Origin: G963668345 sp965206025
GTDB taxonomy: Bacteria > Acidobacteriota > Terriglobia > Bryobacterales > UBA6623
Direction of reading: 5' to 3'
NCBI GenBank assembly: GCA_965206025.1
Contig: CBDBIU010000004.1
Coordinates: 806,001 to 870,000, forward strand
Length of the DNA: 64,000 nt
A program made the translations under genes and the position numbers. Of this stretch, positions 26,338-35,133 are shown piece by piece (positions within the stretch are counted from its first letter, which is position 1; each line of letters begins with the position of its first letter). Under the pieces are notes generated by a model. It did not search any database, was not told the DNA's origin, and saw only the letters and a list, made by a program, of their open reading frames with translations.

Positions 26338-26628
26338 TCAGACGGGTTGCTCGCCCGCGAGATCCCGGAGCATTTCCTGGATCTCCTGAAGGGTGAACTT
26401 ATTCAGTTCGATCACTGTTGCATCGCCGCGGAAAGCCGGCGGCACGATCCGCCGAGCGTCTTGTTTGGAATCCACATCCACAATCATCCAGGCCTTGTGC
26501 ACGCCGGCTCGGCAACCCCAATCGGCGTTGGTGATATAGTGCGAGCCGATGGAGAGCAAGGCGTGGGCGGCGCGTAGGCAGCCCTCGTGTTCTGAAGTGT
26601 GGCGTATTTCGATTAGGAACCGGGGCAT
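26338..26628 (-). CDS. Small conserved hypothetical protein
   Basis: A 96-residue cytosolic protein that I recognise only as a small conserved type with the layout MPRFLIEIRH..EHEGCLRA, then GSHYITNADWGC..GVHKAWMIVDVDS, then a C-terminal helix VIELNKFTLQEIQEML. It looks like a small alpha/beta ferredoxin-like fold. The start is taken at MPRFLI, as the 10 preceding residues are not protein-like. No functional partner is obvious; it lies alone between a repeat element and the aldolase gene. Confidence 0.6.
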   Translation of the reverse strand: MPRFLIEIRHTSEHEGCLRAAHALLSIGSHYITNADWGCRAGVHKAWMIVDVDSKQDARRIVPPAFRGDATVIELNKFTLQEIQEMLRDLAGEQPV

Positions 26629-26825
26629 CTTGCTTACTCCAGCTTGCACATGGTACATCCTCCCTTCCGCTTAGCACAACCAATCTACCGCCGAGGGTGT
26701 GCTAAGGAAGGAGGGGCCGCCGGACTACGCGCCTACGGTCACGTCCCATGTTGCAAGGCCGGTTGAGGTTCCGAGAGCGGCAACACGAAGGGCCGGGGCG
26801 CCTTTCCCGCTCAACCTGGTCCGGC

Positions 26826-27605
26826 TCAGTCTCCGCGCGCGGCATGGAGATCCTTGGCGAGCCGGCTGACGCCGTTCCACAGCAGCATCAAGTCGTTCCC
26901 GCAGCCGACCAGTTTCATTCCCCGATCGATCCAAAACTTGGCCATCTTCGGGTCCCGGGTCTGGATGGACGGGGAGCGGCCGTGGCGGTTGCAGGCCTCG
27001 ATCACCTTTTCGATAGCCCCGATGACGTCGGGGTGCTCGAACTGTCCGCCGACTCCGTAGGAAATCGAAAGATCCGCCGGCCCGATCATGACGGCGTCAA
27101 CGCCGGGCACCGAGACGAGCTCGTCACAGCGCTCGACGGCGGCCTTGGACTCGATTTGAAAAACAACCATGGTCTGCTCGTTGAGATGTGCGGTGACTTC
27201 GGTTATCGACGCGTTCGCGTAGTTGACGATGGCCGGCGTAAAGCCGCAACCGCGGACGCCTTGCGGGGGGAACTTCGTCCAACTGATGGCCTCGGCCAGG
27301 ACTTCGGCCGAGTCGACGCGGGGAAAGATAATGCCTTCGGCTCCCATGTCGAGCGCGCGGGCGACCAGCGAGTACTGGAAATCAGCGACTCGCACGATCG
27401 GCGTGATCGTCGTCATCGAGCAACTGCGCACCAAATCCTGAATCGTCTCGACGGTAAAGGGGCCGTGTTCGGTGTCGATGAAGATCCAGTCGAGTCCGGC
27501 AGCGGCGTACATGCGGGGTATCTCGGCCGAGCGCGACAGCGAAACGCTGCAGCCGAAGGCAACGCGGCCTTCCCGGAGCATTTTCTTGGTTCGGTTCACT
27601 CGCAT
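26826..27605 (-). CDS. HpcH/HpaI aldolase family protein
   Basis: A 259-residue class II aldolase (pyruvate-dependent, TIM-barrel), related to 2-dehydro-3-deoxyglucarate aldolase and 4-hydroxy-2-oxoheptanedioate aldolase. Landmarks are WIFIDTEHGPF with the catalytic-region His, VVFQIES with the metal-ligand Glu, and GPADLSISYG with the metal-ligand Asp. Substrate is not determined. Two in-frame Met codons (27605 and 27623) are candidate starts and neither has a strong ribosome-binding site; the shorter is chosen because it begins the conserved region. A divergent gene starts 67 bp away, so the two share an upstream region. Confidence 0.85.
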   Translation of the reverse strand: MRVNRTKKMLREGRVAFGCSVSLSRSAEIPRMYAAAGLDWIFIDTEHGPFTVETIQDLVRSCSMTTITPIVRVADFQYSLVARALDMGAEGIIFPRVDSAEVLAEAISWTKFPPQGVRGCGFTPAIVNYANASITEVTAHLNEQTMVVFQIESKAAVERCDELVSVPGVDAVMIGPADLSISYGVGGQFEHPDVIGAIEKVIEACNRHGRSPSIQTRDPKMAKFWIDRGMKLVGCGNDLMLLWNGVSRLAKDLHAARGD

Positions 27606-27671
27606 AAGGTACAAGTATTGCATTTTGGCGGCGAGGGGTTTAGTATTCGGATAGAAAATCGGGAGGCTGCG

Positions 27672-28010
27672 ATGGTAACAAAGAGCCTGCGAGTACTCCT
27701 GAGCGTGACCTTTGCCGCGGCGCTCCTTGGCGCCTCTCCACGGGTTGAGTCGGTCGAGCCTGACAGTGGCCAAACAGGAACGGAGTTGGTTGCCAAGGGC
27801 GAAGACCTTGACGCGCGACAGGTGTCGGCGTTTTACCTAACAGACGGCGAACATGACCACAAAGTACGAATGAAGGAGCAGACGTCGGAGTTGATTCGGT
27901 TCGTGATTCCGGCGAAGACCCCTCCAGGCCGATACGCCTTGATGTTGGAGACGAGGGGAGCCAACGCGAGTTGGCTCCAACAGCCCGTCTACTGTACGGT
28001 GCTGGAATAG
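27672..28010 (+). CDS. Exported IPT/TIG-like domain protein
   Basis: A 112-residue exported protein. The first 21 or so residues are a signal peptide (hydrophobic LLSVTFAAALLGASP). The mature part is a single immunoglobulin-like IPT/TIG domain: PRVESVEPDSGQTGTELVAKG at its start, and the closing strand FVIPAKTPPGRYALML near residue 80-97. There is no enzymatic signature. It is transcribed away from the aldolase gene. GGGAGG about 6 bases before the ATG at 27672 supports the start; a far longer frame upstream is antisense to the aldolase and is rejected. Confidence 0.65.
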   Translation: MVTKSLRVLLSVTFAAALLGASPRVESVEPDSGQTGTELVAKGEDLDARQVSAFYLTDGEHDHKVRMKEQTSELIRFVIPAKTPPGRYALMLETRGANASWLQQPVYCTVLE

Positions 28011-28064
28011 CAACGGGCCGGCCTTCTTCTTTTTGTGCCGGTCAGCGACCGACCAGGACGCCAA

Positions 28065-29366
28065 TCAGGAGTGCGGGTCCGTCTTGGCGGCGAGGCGTTC
28101 CTGTTCGTGCCCCGGGGGAGAGTCTATCTCGCGGTTCCCGCCGCCTTCTAATTGTGAAATGGCCCATTCAGCGTGTTCGCGGATCATGGGATCCAGGTTG
28201 GCGGCCAGCAGGCGCAGGGGTTCGAGAAATTTTGTCTCACCACTGTTCCCCATGGCGATGGCGACATTCCGCAGGAATCCCCGGTAGCGGCTTCGCTCGA
28301 TCGGTGTGTCGGCGAAGCGACGCGTGAACTCCTCTCGGGTGAGTGAAGCAAGCTCTTCGAGCGAAGGGAGCTTGTGGCGGGGTTGAAACTCCGGCGCGTC
28401 TGTGGTCGCGGCGCGCCCGTTCCAAGGGCAGACATCCTGGCAGATGTCACAGCCGAAGATGTGGGAGCCTATCGCGGACCGATTCCGCTCGGAGATCTCC
28501 CTTCGCAACTCGATCGTCCAATAGGAAATGCAGCGGCGCGAATCCAGCGCGTGAGAGGGCCCTTCGGGTTCGCCCGTCGGCACGAACGCGTCCGTCGGAC
28601 AAGCCTCGATACAGCGCGTGCAGGTGCCGCAGCGAAAGGGGGCGGACTGGTCGGCTTCCAGTTCGAGAGAGGTGAGCAGCTCGCCCAGGAAGAGCCACGA
28701 GCCCAGTTGCTGGTTGATGAGGCAGGTGTTCTTGCCGATCCACCCCAGACCGGCCTGGTGCGCGTAGGCTCTTTCGAGCAGCGGAGCAGTATCCACGCAG
28801 ATCTTGTAGTCAAAGGCTCCTACTTCGTCTTGCGTCAACTCCGCCAGCCGATCGAGCTTTCGCCGGACTACATGGTGATAATCTTCGCCCCATGCGTAGC
28901 GCGAGACCCAGCCTCGGTCCGCGCAATCTACTTCGGTTGAGTAAGGATCTTCGGTGTTGTAGACCAGACCGACCGAGATGATCGACTTCGCGGAAGGAAG
29001 AAGGCTCTGGGGGTCGCTTCGCATCTCACCGCGGCGACCCTCGAGGTAGCTCATTTCCCCGGCAAAGCCCCGCTCCAGCCACTGGGGGTAGAAAAGGGAT
29101 TCCAAAGTCGGCTCCGCCGAGGCGATCCCGGCCAAGTCGAACCCGGTCTGCTTTGCTAGTGTAGTGCGTCGTAAATAGCAATGTTTATTATCTTGGGGAC
29201 GTCTAGACAATTGAGAGGACGTCCGCGATGCGTATTGCTCCCCAGATTGAACTGGACGCGGATCAGCGGTCGCGGGTGGAAGCCATCGTGCGGAGCCGAA
29301 AGCTGCTGGCCCGTCTGATGAACGGTCGAGAATCATGCTGCCGGCTGCCACCGGCTGCGGCAACAA
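28065..29366 (-). CDS. queG: Epoxyqueuosine reductase with its 5' end displaced by a miniature IS
   Basis: The conserved protein, from LAKQTGFDLAGIA to the C-terminus, is QueG. This is the cobalamin and [4Fe-4S] enzyme that reduces epoxyqueuosine to queuosine in tRNA. It shows the N-terminal cobalamin region (FAGEMSYLEGRR), the Asp-containing KICVDTAPLLERA, and the two ferredoxin motifs CGTCTRCIEACP and CDICQDVCPWN. The 280-bp element at 29156-29435 separates this part from its first eight codons (GTG at 29459, read MTADAAKK). From that GTG the frame ends at a TAG two codons inside the element. The frame shown here instead begins within the element, about 70 codons ahead of LAKQ, and could restore expression as an N-terminal fusion. 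Confidence 0.85.
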   Translation of the reverse strand: MLPQPVAAGSMILDRSSDGPAAFGSARWLPPATADPRPVQSGEQYASRTSSQLSRRPQDNKHCYLRRTTLAKQTGFDLAGIASAEPTLESLFYPQWLERGFAGEMSYLEGRRGEMRSDPQSLLPSAKSIISVGLVYNTEDPYSTEVDCADRGWVSRYAWGEDYHHVVRRKLDRLAELTQDEVGAFDYKICVDTAPLLERAYAHQAGLGWIGKNTCLINQQLGSWLFLGELLTSLELEADQSAPFRCGTCTRCIEACPTDAFVPTGEPEGPSHALDSRRCISYWTIELRREISERNRSAIGSHIFGCDICQDVCPWNGRAATTDAPEFQPRHKLPSLEELASLTREEFTRRFADTPIERSRYRGFLRNVAIAMGNSGETKFLEPLRLLAANLDPMIREHAEWAISQLEGGGNREIDSPPGHEQERLAAKTDPHS

Positions 29367-29435
29367 ACCTGGAGAAAGTCAAACGCGCTCGCCGCTCTCT
29401 TGATAAACGTCAATCCGTTTGACGCACTACACTAG
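29156..29435 (-). mobile_element. IS630-derived miniature element inserted in queG
   Basis: Perfect 16-bp inverted repeats, GCTAGTGTAGTGCGTC at 29155-29170 and GACGCACTACACTAGC at 29421-29436, bound a 280-bp element. The target CTAG (or TA, the IS630/Tc1 rule) is duplicated at both ends. Removing one copy with the element restores the queG frame KKLAKQTG. The inner frame at 29228-29422 starts MRIAPQIELDADQRSRVEAIVRSR, the N-terminus of IS630-family transposases, then collapses. The element is thus an internally deleted IS630 copy. Confidence 0.88.
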
Positions 29436-29563
29436 CTTCTTGGCTGCATCCGCCGTCACGCTACTTGTGATGATAGGCGAGCGAGTCGCGGAGTGCTCCG
29501 GGAAAATCGCTCGCGGTTCGTCGGAAAGGCGATCGCGAGGCGGATCAGCAGATCCGCCGGCGC

Positions 29564-31082
29564 AGCATTTTCCAATCCAAGAATGATCCTGAAAAGGGGT
29601 TGGTCGGGCGAGGGGCCGGCGCTGCGAGTGGATCTCCTTTCTGAGGGTGTTCGAGGGGGAGGGGGAAGCGGAACTGGGTGTGGCCCGGACCAGGGACGTT
29701 GGTCGAGCTTTCCCCTCCCCCTGCCATCCATGCCGAGTCCGGGGCGGCCAGGCCCCGCCCCCTCGTGCTGGGATTTACCAACGGGAGCGGCAGCTGGCCA
29801 GCAGTTTCCGCTTGCGTTGCTGCATGTGGCGGGCGCATTCGGTATCGCTCATCCGCCGTGCTTGCTGTTCGAGATAATCGGCCGTGATGCCTTCCTTCAA
29901 GTGCTGCTGCCAGTGGTCGAGCGAGACCAGCTTTTCGTAAGGCGTGCGGTAGTCCCCGAGCCGATAGCGGCGCCGTCGCTTGCCGTTGTCCATCACCTCC
30001 ACGGTGGCGAACCCGCAGGGACGGTGATAGTTCAAATAGGGGTTGAAATGGGCCGTGTAGAAGCGCTGGAACTCCGCGGCGTGGACGGCCGGGATCGGCT
30101 CGTGGCCGAGGTGCTTGCGCACGACCGCTCCGTTTTTGCCCTCCACCAAGGCGTTGTCGGTGGTGCGATGCGCCCGCGACTTGGTGAACTCCCCGATCAG
30201 CAGCTTGTTGAGCAGCTTGGCCACCCGGCGGTTGAGAAACTCCGAGCCGTTGTCGGAGTGAAAGCCGCGGATGCGGAAGGGGAACTGGTGCAGGATGGCC
30301 TCCAAAACGGGGATCAAATGGGCTTCCGAGATGGTCTGGCAACAGCCCACCACCTGACACTGCGTCACCGTATCGACGGCATTGACGTGGTACAGCCCGG
30401 GGCGCGTGGTGGTGTCGCCCTGATGCACCGTGTCGACCCGCAAGTAGCCGGGCCGCCCGCACGGGTTGGGCCGCCGCCGCTCGCCGATGGCCACCGCGCG
30501 GGAGCGCGTTCGGGTGTGATGGACGTGGTGTTCGCGATAGACCGCGGTGCGTCGCAGGTTGTAGATGTGCGAGGCCGAGAGGGAGGCCAATCGTTGCAGG
30601 CGGCCTGGCCGTAGACGTGGTGTTCGCGCCATAGGATGCGCCGCAGCGCCGGGCCCGACAGCCCTTCGTGGGCCGCATCGACGGTGGCCAACAGAGCGAT
30701 ATCGTCGTGTGTGTAGCGGCGCGGAAAGCGATGCCGGCGGGGCGGGGCGGGCTCGACGGCTCCGCTTTGGCGGTAGCGCCGGATCAGACGCGTGATCTGC
30801 GCCAAGCTGCGCCCGCTGATCTTGGCCAAATAGCGCCGCACGACGCCTTTGTCTTTCTTCGACAGCCGCAGGTACTCGTGCGCCCGCAGGGTGCGCTCGA
30901 CGAGGCCGTAGATCTGCTTGCGCTCGGCGCCGGTAAAGCTGAGGCGACCGCTGGAAGCCACAAACTCGCGCATCTCGCCCAGCGTGAGACGTTGTGCATG
31001 CTGCATGGTGATTCGCATTCACCCGCAGTGTGCCCTCTCCCGGCTGCCGTCGTTTCAGGATCATCTTGCATTGGACAACTCT
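29564..31082 (-). mobile_element. IS related to the 23.6-kb element, transposase frameshifted
   Basis: The ends are AGCATTTTCCAATCCAAGAATG at 29564 and, on the other strand, AGAGTTGTCCAATGCAAGATG at 31082. Both continue to ATCCTGAAA, and the layout is as in the element at 23618-25188. The transposase is a clear relative but differs in sequence. No flanking target duplication is visible, so the copy may be old or rearranged. The right end lies about 30 bp from the likely -10 box of gatB. Confidence 0.85.
29775..31018 (-). pseudogene. Frameshifted rve/DDE transposase
   Basis: The protein starts at 31018 (MRITMQHAQRLTLGEMREF) and is in frame to about HHVYGQAA near 30600. The conserved continuation QRLASLSASHIYNLRR is in another frame, so there is a one-base loss or two-base gain around 30597-30605. 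The remaining core keeps the catalytic segments RVDTVHQGD, FHSDNGSEFLN and NALVEGKNG and ends in the LLASCRSRW tail. No slippery heptamer is obvious at the break, so programmed frameshifting is unlikely and the gene is probably inactive. Confidence 0.8.
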
Positions 31083-31110
31083 GTTCCAGAGAGTAGCCGA
31101 ATCGCCCTGG

Positions 31111-31116
31111 TATAAT
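31111..31116 (+). promoter_or_regulatory. Likely -10 box for gatB
   Basis: A perfect TATAAT lies 50 bp before the gatB start. No good -35 hexamer is found at 16-18 bp spacing; TTCCAG at 31084-31089 is 21 bp away. The IS right end at 31082 is immediately upstream, so the original -35 region may have been replaced. Confidence 0.5.
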
Positions 31117-31160
31117 GCCCAGCAAGATCGGCCCGCTACGATGCTCGCCAAGGAGGCTTT

Positions 31161-32639
31161 ATGGAGGTGATCGAGGTTGGCCTCGTCGGCCCTGAAACGA
31201 TCGCGAAATACGAGCCCGTTATTGGTTTGGAGGTCCATGTCCAGCTACTCACGCGGACTAAGATCTTCTGTGGCTGCGCGACCGACTTCGGCCAATCTCC
31301 CAATACGCAAACCTGCCCGGTGTGCTTGGGCTTGCCGGGCGCCCTGCCGGTTCTCAACCGCAAGGTTGTGGCCAAGGCCATCATGGCGGCGCTGGCGCTG
31401 AACTGCGAGGTCCGGCCCTACTCTCGCTTCGCCCGAAAAAACTACTTCTACCCCGACTTACCCAAGGGCTATCAGATCTCGCAATATGATCAGCCGCTGG
31501 CCGAGCACGGCTGGCTGGAAGTGCCGTTGGAGGAAGGGTCCAAGCGCATCGGCATCACGCGGATCCACCTCGAGGACGACGCCGGCAAAACCATTCACGA
31601 CGGGTTCAAGGACAGCAACCGGTTCAGCTACGTCGATCTGAATCGAACCGGCGTTCCGCTGATCGAAATTGTCAGCGAACCCGATCTCCGCGATCCGGAC
31701 GAGGCCTTCGGTTACCTGACCGAGCTCAAACAGATCTTGCAGTACATCGACGTCTCGACTTGCGACATGGAAAAGGGGCACCTGCGCTGCGACGCGAACG
31801 TTTCGGTGCGGCCGAGGGGACGTGAAGAGTTCGGGACGAAGGCCGAGGTCAAAAACCTCAACTCCTTCCGATTCCTCCACAAGGCGCTCGAATACGAGAT
31901 CGCGCGCCAGGTCGGCGTCATCGAAGCCGGAGGCCGCATCCGGCAGGAAACCCGCCTCTACAACGTCGATACGGGCGAGACCGTGGCCATGCGGTCCAAA
32001 GAGCACGCCCACGATTACCGCTACTTCCCCGAACCGGATCTGATGCCGCTTATCATCAGCGAGGAGTGGAGGGATGAGGTTCGCGCCTCGATGGCCGAGT
32101 TGCCGGCGGCAAGACGTCTCCGCCTCGTCGAGCAGTACGGCGTCTCGGAATACGACGCTCGCGTACTGACCCTCACGCAGCAGACCGCGGACTACTTTGA
32201 AGCCGCGGCCAAGGCCTCGGGCGACTCCAAGATGGCGGCCAACTGGGTGCAAGGGGAGCTTACCGGCGCGTTGAACGCCGCCGGCAAGTCCATGGCGGAC
32301 TCCCCGGTCCCGGCCGAGGCTTTGGGCGGGCTGGTGAAGCTCATTACCGACGGAACCCTGACCGGCAAGTTGGCTAAAGAAGTCTTCGCCAAGATGTTTG
32401 AGAGCGGGCGATCCGCCCGGGAAATTGTCGATGCCGAAGGCCTGAAGCAGATCAGCGACGAGGACGCGTTGCGGAAACTCGTTGACGAGGTGATCGCCGG
32501 CAACCCGAAACAGGTCGAAACCTACCGCAAGGGCAAGACCGGAGTTCTGGGGTTTTTCGTCGGCCAAATCATGAAAGCCACCCGCGGACAGGCCAATCCG
32601 AAGATTGTGAATGAGCTGCTAAAAAAGGCCTTGGGGTGA
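31161..32639 (+). CDS. gatB: Asp-tRNA(Asn)/Glu-tRNA(Gln) amidotransferase subunit B
   Basis: A 492-residue subunit of GatCAB, which converts misacylated Glu-tRNA(Gln) and Asp-tRNA(Asn) to the correct aminoacyl-tRNA. The kinase/cradle domain carries EPVIGLEVHVQLLTRTKIFCGC, with zinc-site Cys (two CxxC-like pairs around residues 33-53). The GatB signature NRTGVPLIEIVSEPD is near 168-182. The C-terminal YqeY-like tail domain ends in NPKIVNELLKKAL. AAGGAGG lies 5-6 bases before the ATG. gatA and gatC are not in the window, so the genes are dispersed. Confidence 0.97.
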   Translation: MEVIEVGLVGPETIAKYEPVIGLEVHVQLLTRTKIFCGCATDFGQSPNTQTCPVCLGLPGALPVLNRKVVAKAIMAALALNCEVRPYSRFARKNYFYPDLPKGYQISQYDQPLAEHGWLEVPLEEGSKRIGITRIHLEDDAGKTIHDGFKDSNRFSYVDLNRTGVPLIEIVSEPDLRDPDEAFGYLTELKQILQYIDVSTCDMEKGHLRCDANVSVRPRGREEFGTKAEVKNLNSFRFLHKALEYEIARQVGVIEAGGRIRQETRLYNVDTGETVAMRSKEHAHDYRYFPEPDLMPLIISEEWRDEVRASMAELPAARRLRLVEQYGVSEYDARVLTLTQQTADYFEAAAKASGDSKMAANWVQGELTGALNAAGKSMADSPVPAEALGGLVKLITDGTLTGKLAKEVFAKMFESGRSAREIVDAEGLKQISDEDALRKLVDEVIAGNPKQVETYRKGKTGVLGFFVGQIMKATRGQANPKIVNELLKKALG

Positions 32640-32675
32640 TCGGCGGGGCGCGTCGCGCCTCTATATCTTTTGCCC

Positions 32676-32944
32676 AGTCCGCTTTCCTCGCGCGCCATGA
32701 CTTCGTTGCGCTTCATCGCCGTGCTCAACGTAGTTTCCCGGTTGGACGTTGAACAGAAGTCGCTGCCTGCTTCGGTAGCACCGAGAGACGAGCGGGCCAG
32801 GCTGCACCCGCAAAAGTACGCCTCTGCGACGCCCGAAAGACCTTCTCCCGGACTGAGACACAAGCCAAACGAGCAGCGCGTGCCTTCTACTGACGGGATC
32901 CTCGCGCACTTCGCCTCGCCACCTGGTTAGAAAAGACGGGTTAG
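32676..32944. repeat. Dispersed inverted-repeat element (short subfamily, expanded core)
   Basis: The right arm on the opposite strand reads CTAACCCGTCTTTTCTAACC followed by AGGTGGCGAGGCGAAG and then CCCGTCAGTA. This tracks the right arm and core of the element at 8601-8749 for about 60 bp. The left arm (CCGCTTTCCTCGCGCGCC) and TTGCGCTTCATCGCCGTGC match its left side. The core is about 120 bp longer than at 8.6 kb. The stretch 32640-32992 contains no convincing gene. Confidence 0.7.
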
Positions 32945-32992
32945 GCAAAGCCGCGGATGGAGGGCACTTCCCGCGAGAAGGTACGGACCCGT

Positions 32993-33970
32993 CTATTTGA
33001 GATACTTCTCCAGGTCGGGGAACAAGAGCGCTTTGACTTCCGGCTTGTCGAGATCCAGCGGCGTGATGAGCCGGGCGCTGAGATCAATCTCTCTGGGGGG
33101 TGTCTCGCCGTTCAGTTTCTGAGCTATGGACTTCACCGCTTCGTAGCCGATGCGAAAGGGGTCTTGGGCGACGAGCGCGTCAATCGTGGCCTGTTCGAGG
33201 TCTTCGATGAGTTCGTCGCTGGCGTCGAAGGCGACAAACTTCACCTTGCCGGCCAAGCCCCGCGCCTTGAGCGCCCGCGAGGCGCCGACCGAGCAAGCCT
33301 CGGCCGAGGCGAATAAACCGTCCACATTGGGGTTGGCTGTTAGAAGATTTTCCGCGGCCGCCAGCACCTTCGCGCGATCGCCCATCCCGTATTGCTTTCC
33401 TACGATCTTGATTCCAGGGAACTCCTTTTCGATCACATCAGCGAAAGCCTTCTCGCGGTCCATCGACGCCGCGCTGCCGGGCATGTGCATGATCATGATG
33501 ACCTCGCCTTTGCCTCCGAGCAGCTCAGCCAGCTTGCGCCCGGCCATTTCTCCGGCCTTGTAGTTGTTCGTGGCGACGAAGGTCATGTAGACGTCCGAGT
33601 CGAGCCCCGAGTCGTAAATGGTGACGGGGATGCCTGCTTTGACCGCCCTTTCGATAGGCAGCACCAAAGCGGTCTTCTCGACCGGCGCGATAGCCAGCCC
33701 GTCCACGCCGCGAGCGACCATCGAGTCGACGATCTGAATCTGCCGGCTGTAGTCGGTGTCTTGCGCGGGACCGTTCCAGAGAATCTCAACATCGAAGTCT
33801 TGACCCGCCGCCACGACTCCGGCGTGAATCGATTGCCAGAACTTGTGCGCCTGTCCCTTGGAGACGACCCCAATGAGGGGCTTCTCGGATCGCTGTTCGC
33901 ATCCGCCGGCTAGGATTGTGCCTAGAAGGACCAGAATGAACTTGCTTAATCTGCCTATTGTTGTAGTCAT
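32993..33970 (-). CDS. Sugar ABC transporter substrate-binding lipoprotein (ribose type)
   Basis: A 325-residue periplasmic-binding protein of the Peripla_BP_4/RbsB family. Starting from the ATG at 33970, the signal peptide ends in the lipobox LAGG-Cys. Two alternating Rossmann-like lobes follow, with PLIGVVSKGQAHKFWQSIHAG at the start, VDGLAIAPVEKTALVLPIERA in lobe one, and NVDGLFASAEACSVGASRAL and FVAFDASDELIEDLEQATIDALVAQDPF in lobe two. It would capture a sugar or polyol for an ABC importer; the permease and ATPase are not adjacent. The neighbouring dehydrogenase, cyclase and the divergent sugar operon fit a carbohydrate-use locus. Confidence 0.85.
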   Translation of the reverse strand: MTTTIGRLSKFILVLLGTILAGGCEQRSEKPLIGVVSKGQAHKFWQSIHAGVVAAGQDFDVEILWNGPAQDTDYSRQIQIVDSMVARGVDGLAIAPVEKTALVLPIERAVKAGIPVTIYDSGLDSDVYMTFVATNNYKAGEMAGRKLAELLGGKGEVIMIMHMPGSAASMDREKAFADVIEKEFPGIKIVGKQYGMGDRAKVLAAAENLLTANPNVDGLFASAEACSVGASRALKARGLAGKVKFVAFDASDELIEDLEQATIDALVAQDPFRIGYEAVKSIAQKLNGETPPREIDLSARLITPLDLDKPEVKALLFPDLEKYLK

Positions 33971-34075
33971 GATTGAAGCCGACTTACGCGAGTAACCTTT
34001 TTCAAGTTGGGGGCGGCCACCGGTCAAGCTCGACGGCGCGCCAAAGCATCGCGATCCGCCCCTGTCGGCCCGTTG

Positions 34076-35119
34076 CTAGGATTCGGGAACCGCTACGCCG
34101 TAGCGGACGGCCGTTTCCGTGATTTGCCGCCAAGTCTCCGTATCGACGGGAATGTCCTCTTTCTCGCGCCGCGCCCGCTCGCGGGCCTCGGGTTCGCCGG
34201 GGATCAAGATTTCCTCGAACCCGGGGGCCAAGGCGCTGCTTCGCACATACTCGACGAGCTGCTTCACGTCTACCATAAACTCTTCGCGCCCCCGTAGCTT
34301 CTCGATATCAATCACGATGGCGAGGAAACTATTGCCCACGCGGTCGGTATCGGGACGGCTGCATCCCGCGCCCGAGAGCGCCCCGGCCAGAATGTCGCCC
34401 ACCAGGCTGAGCGCGAAGCCCTTGTGGCGCCCCACCGGAAGCAGCGCCCCTTCCGGCGGCCCATAGAAAGCAGCCGGGTCGGTCGACGGCCGGCCCTCCG
34501 CGTCCAAGATACAGCCCGGCGGGACCGCATCGCCGCGATTCAGCATCACACGCAGCTTACCCTCGGCGATCGCGCAAGTGGAGATATCCACCACGATGGC
34601 CGGTCCATCCGGCGTGGGCGCCGCTATGGCGATCGGATTGGCGGACAGCCGCCTCTCCCGGCCCCCCCAGGGAGCCACCAATTTGCCCCCGCCATGCGTG
34701 TTCACGAACAGCACGGCAACCATATCTTGCTCCGCCGCCAGCAAAGGGTACTCCCCCACCCGGCCCAGGTGGCAGCAATTGCGCACCGAGACCGTTCCAA
34801 CTCCTACCTTCGAGGCCTTCTCGATCGCCACCTCCATCGCTTTTCGGCCGACGACCTGTCCCCAACCCCAGTCGCCGTCGATGACCGCGAACGCCTCCGT
34901 CTCGACGGCAATGCTGAAATGGGCGTCCAGATTCACTCGATCCTGCTCGACCCACTTTATGTACTCGGGGATGCGCATTACGCCGTGGGAATCGTGGCCC
35001 ACGAGATTCGCTCCGACGAGGGAATCCGCAACGGTTCGCGCTTCGTCGGGTTTCACTCCGACGGCGCCAAAAACCTGTGCTGTAAAGCTTCGAAGATCGG
35101 CGGCGGTGAATGTCGGCAT
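34076..35119 (-). CDS. Ldh-family NAD(P)-dependent 2-hydroxyacid dehydrogenase
   Basis: A 347-residue oxidoreductase of the malate/L-lactate/ureidoglycolate dehydrogenase (Ldh_2) family, unrelated to Rossmann-type LDH. Signature segments are VGANLVGHDSHGVMRIPEYI near residue 50, VSVRNCCHLGRVGEYPLLA with the catalytic His region, and GRHKGFALSLVGDILAGALSG. Substrates in the family include 2-oxoacids, 2,3-diketogulonate and sulfolactate, and none can be chosen from sequence. It lies 14 bp downstream of the cyclase gene on the same strand, so the two are probably co-transcribed, possibly with the binding protein behind them. Confidence 0.88.
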   Translation of the reverse strand: MPTFTAADLRSFTAQVFGAVGVKPDEARTVADSLVGANLVGHDSHGVMRIPEYIKWVEQDRVNLDAHFSIAVETEAFAVIDGDWGWGQVVGRKAMEVAIEKASKVGVGTVSVRNCCHLGRVGEYPLLAAEQDMVAVLFVNTHGGGKLVAPWGGRERRLSANPIAIAAPTPDGPAIVVDISTCAIAEGKLRVMLNRGDAVPPGCILDAEGRPSTDPAAFYGPPEGALLPVGRHKGFALSLVGDILAGALSGAGCSRPDTDRVGNSFLAIVIDIEKLRGREEFMVDVKQLVEYVRSSALAPGFEEILIPGEPEARERARREKEDIPVDTETWRQITETAVRYGVAVPES

Positions 35120-35133
35120 CTATTGGCGTTTGC

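Noticed and set aside
26748..27671. A long frame reading into the IPT/TIG-like gene
   Set aside because: It is antisense to the HpcH/HpaI aldolase gene. The signal peptide and ribosome-binding site start at 27672.
32646..32675. A separate small gene after gatB
   Set aside because: The open frames there coincide with the dispersed-repeat element, and the translations on both strands are compositionally odd.
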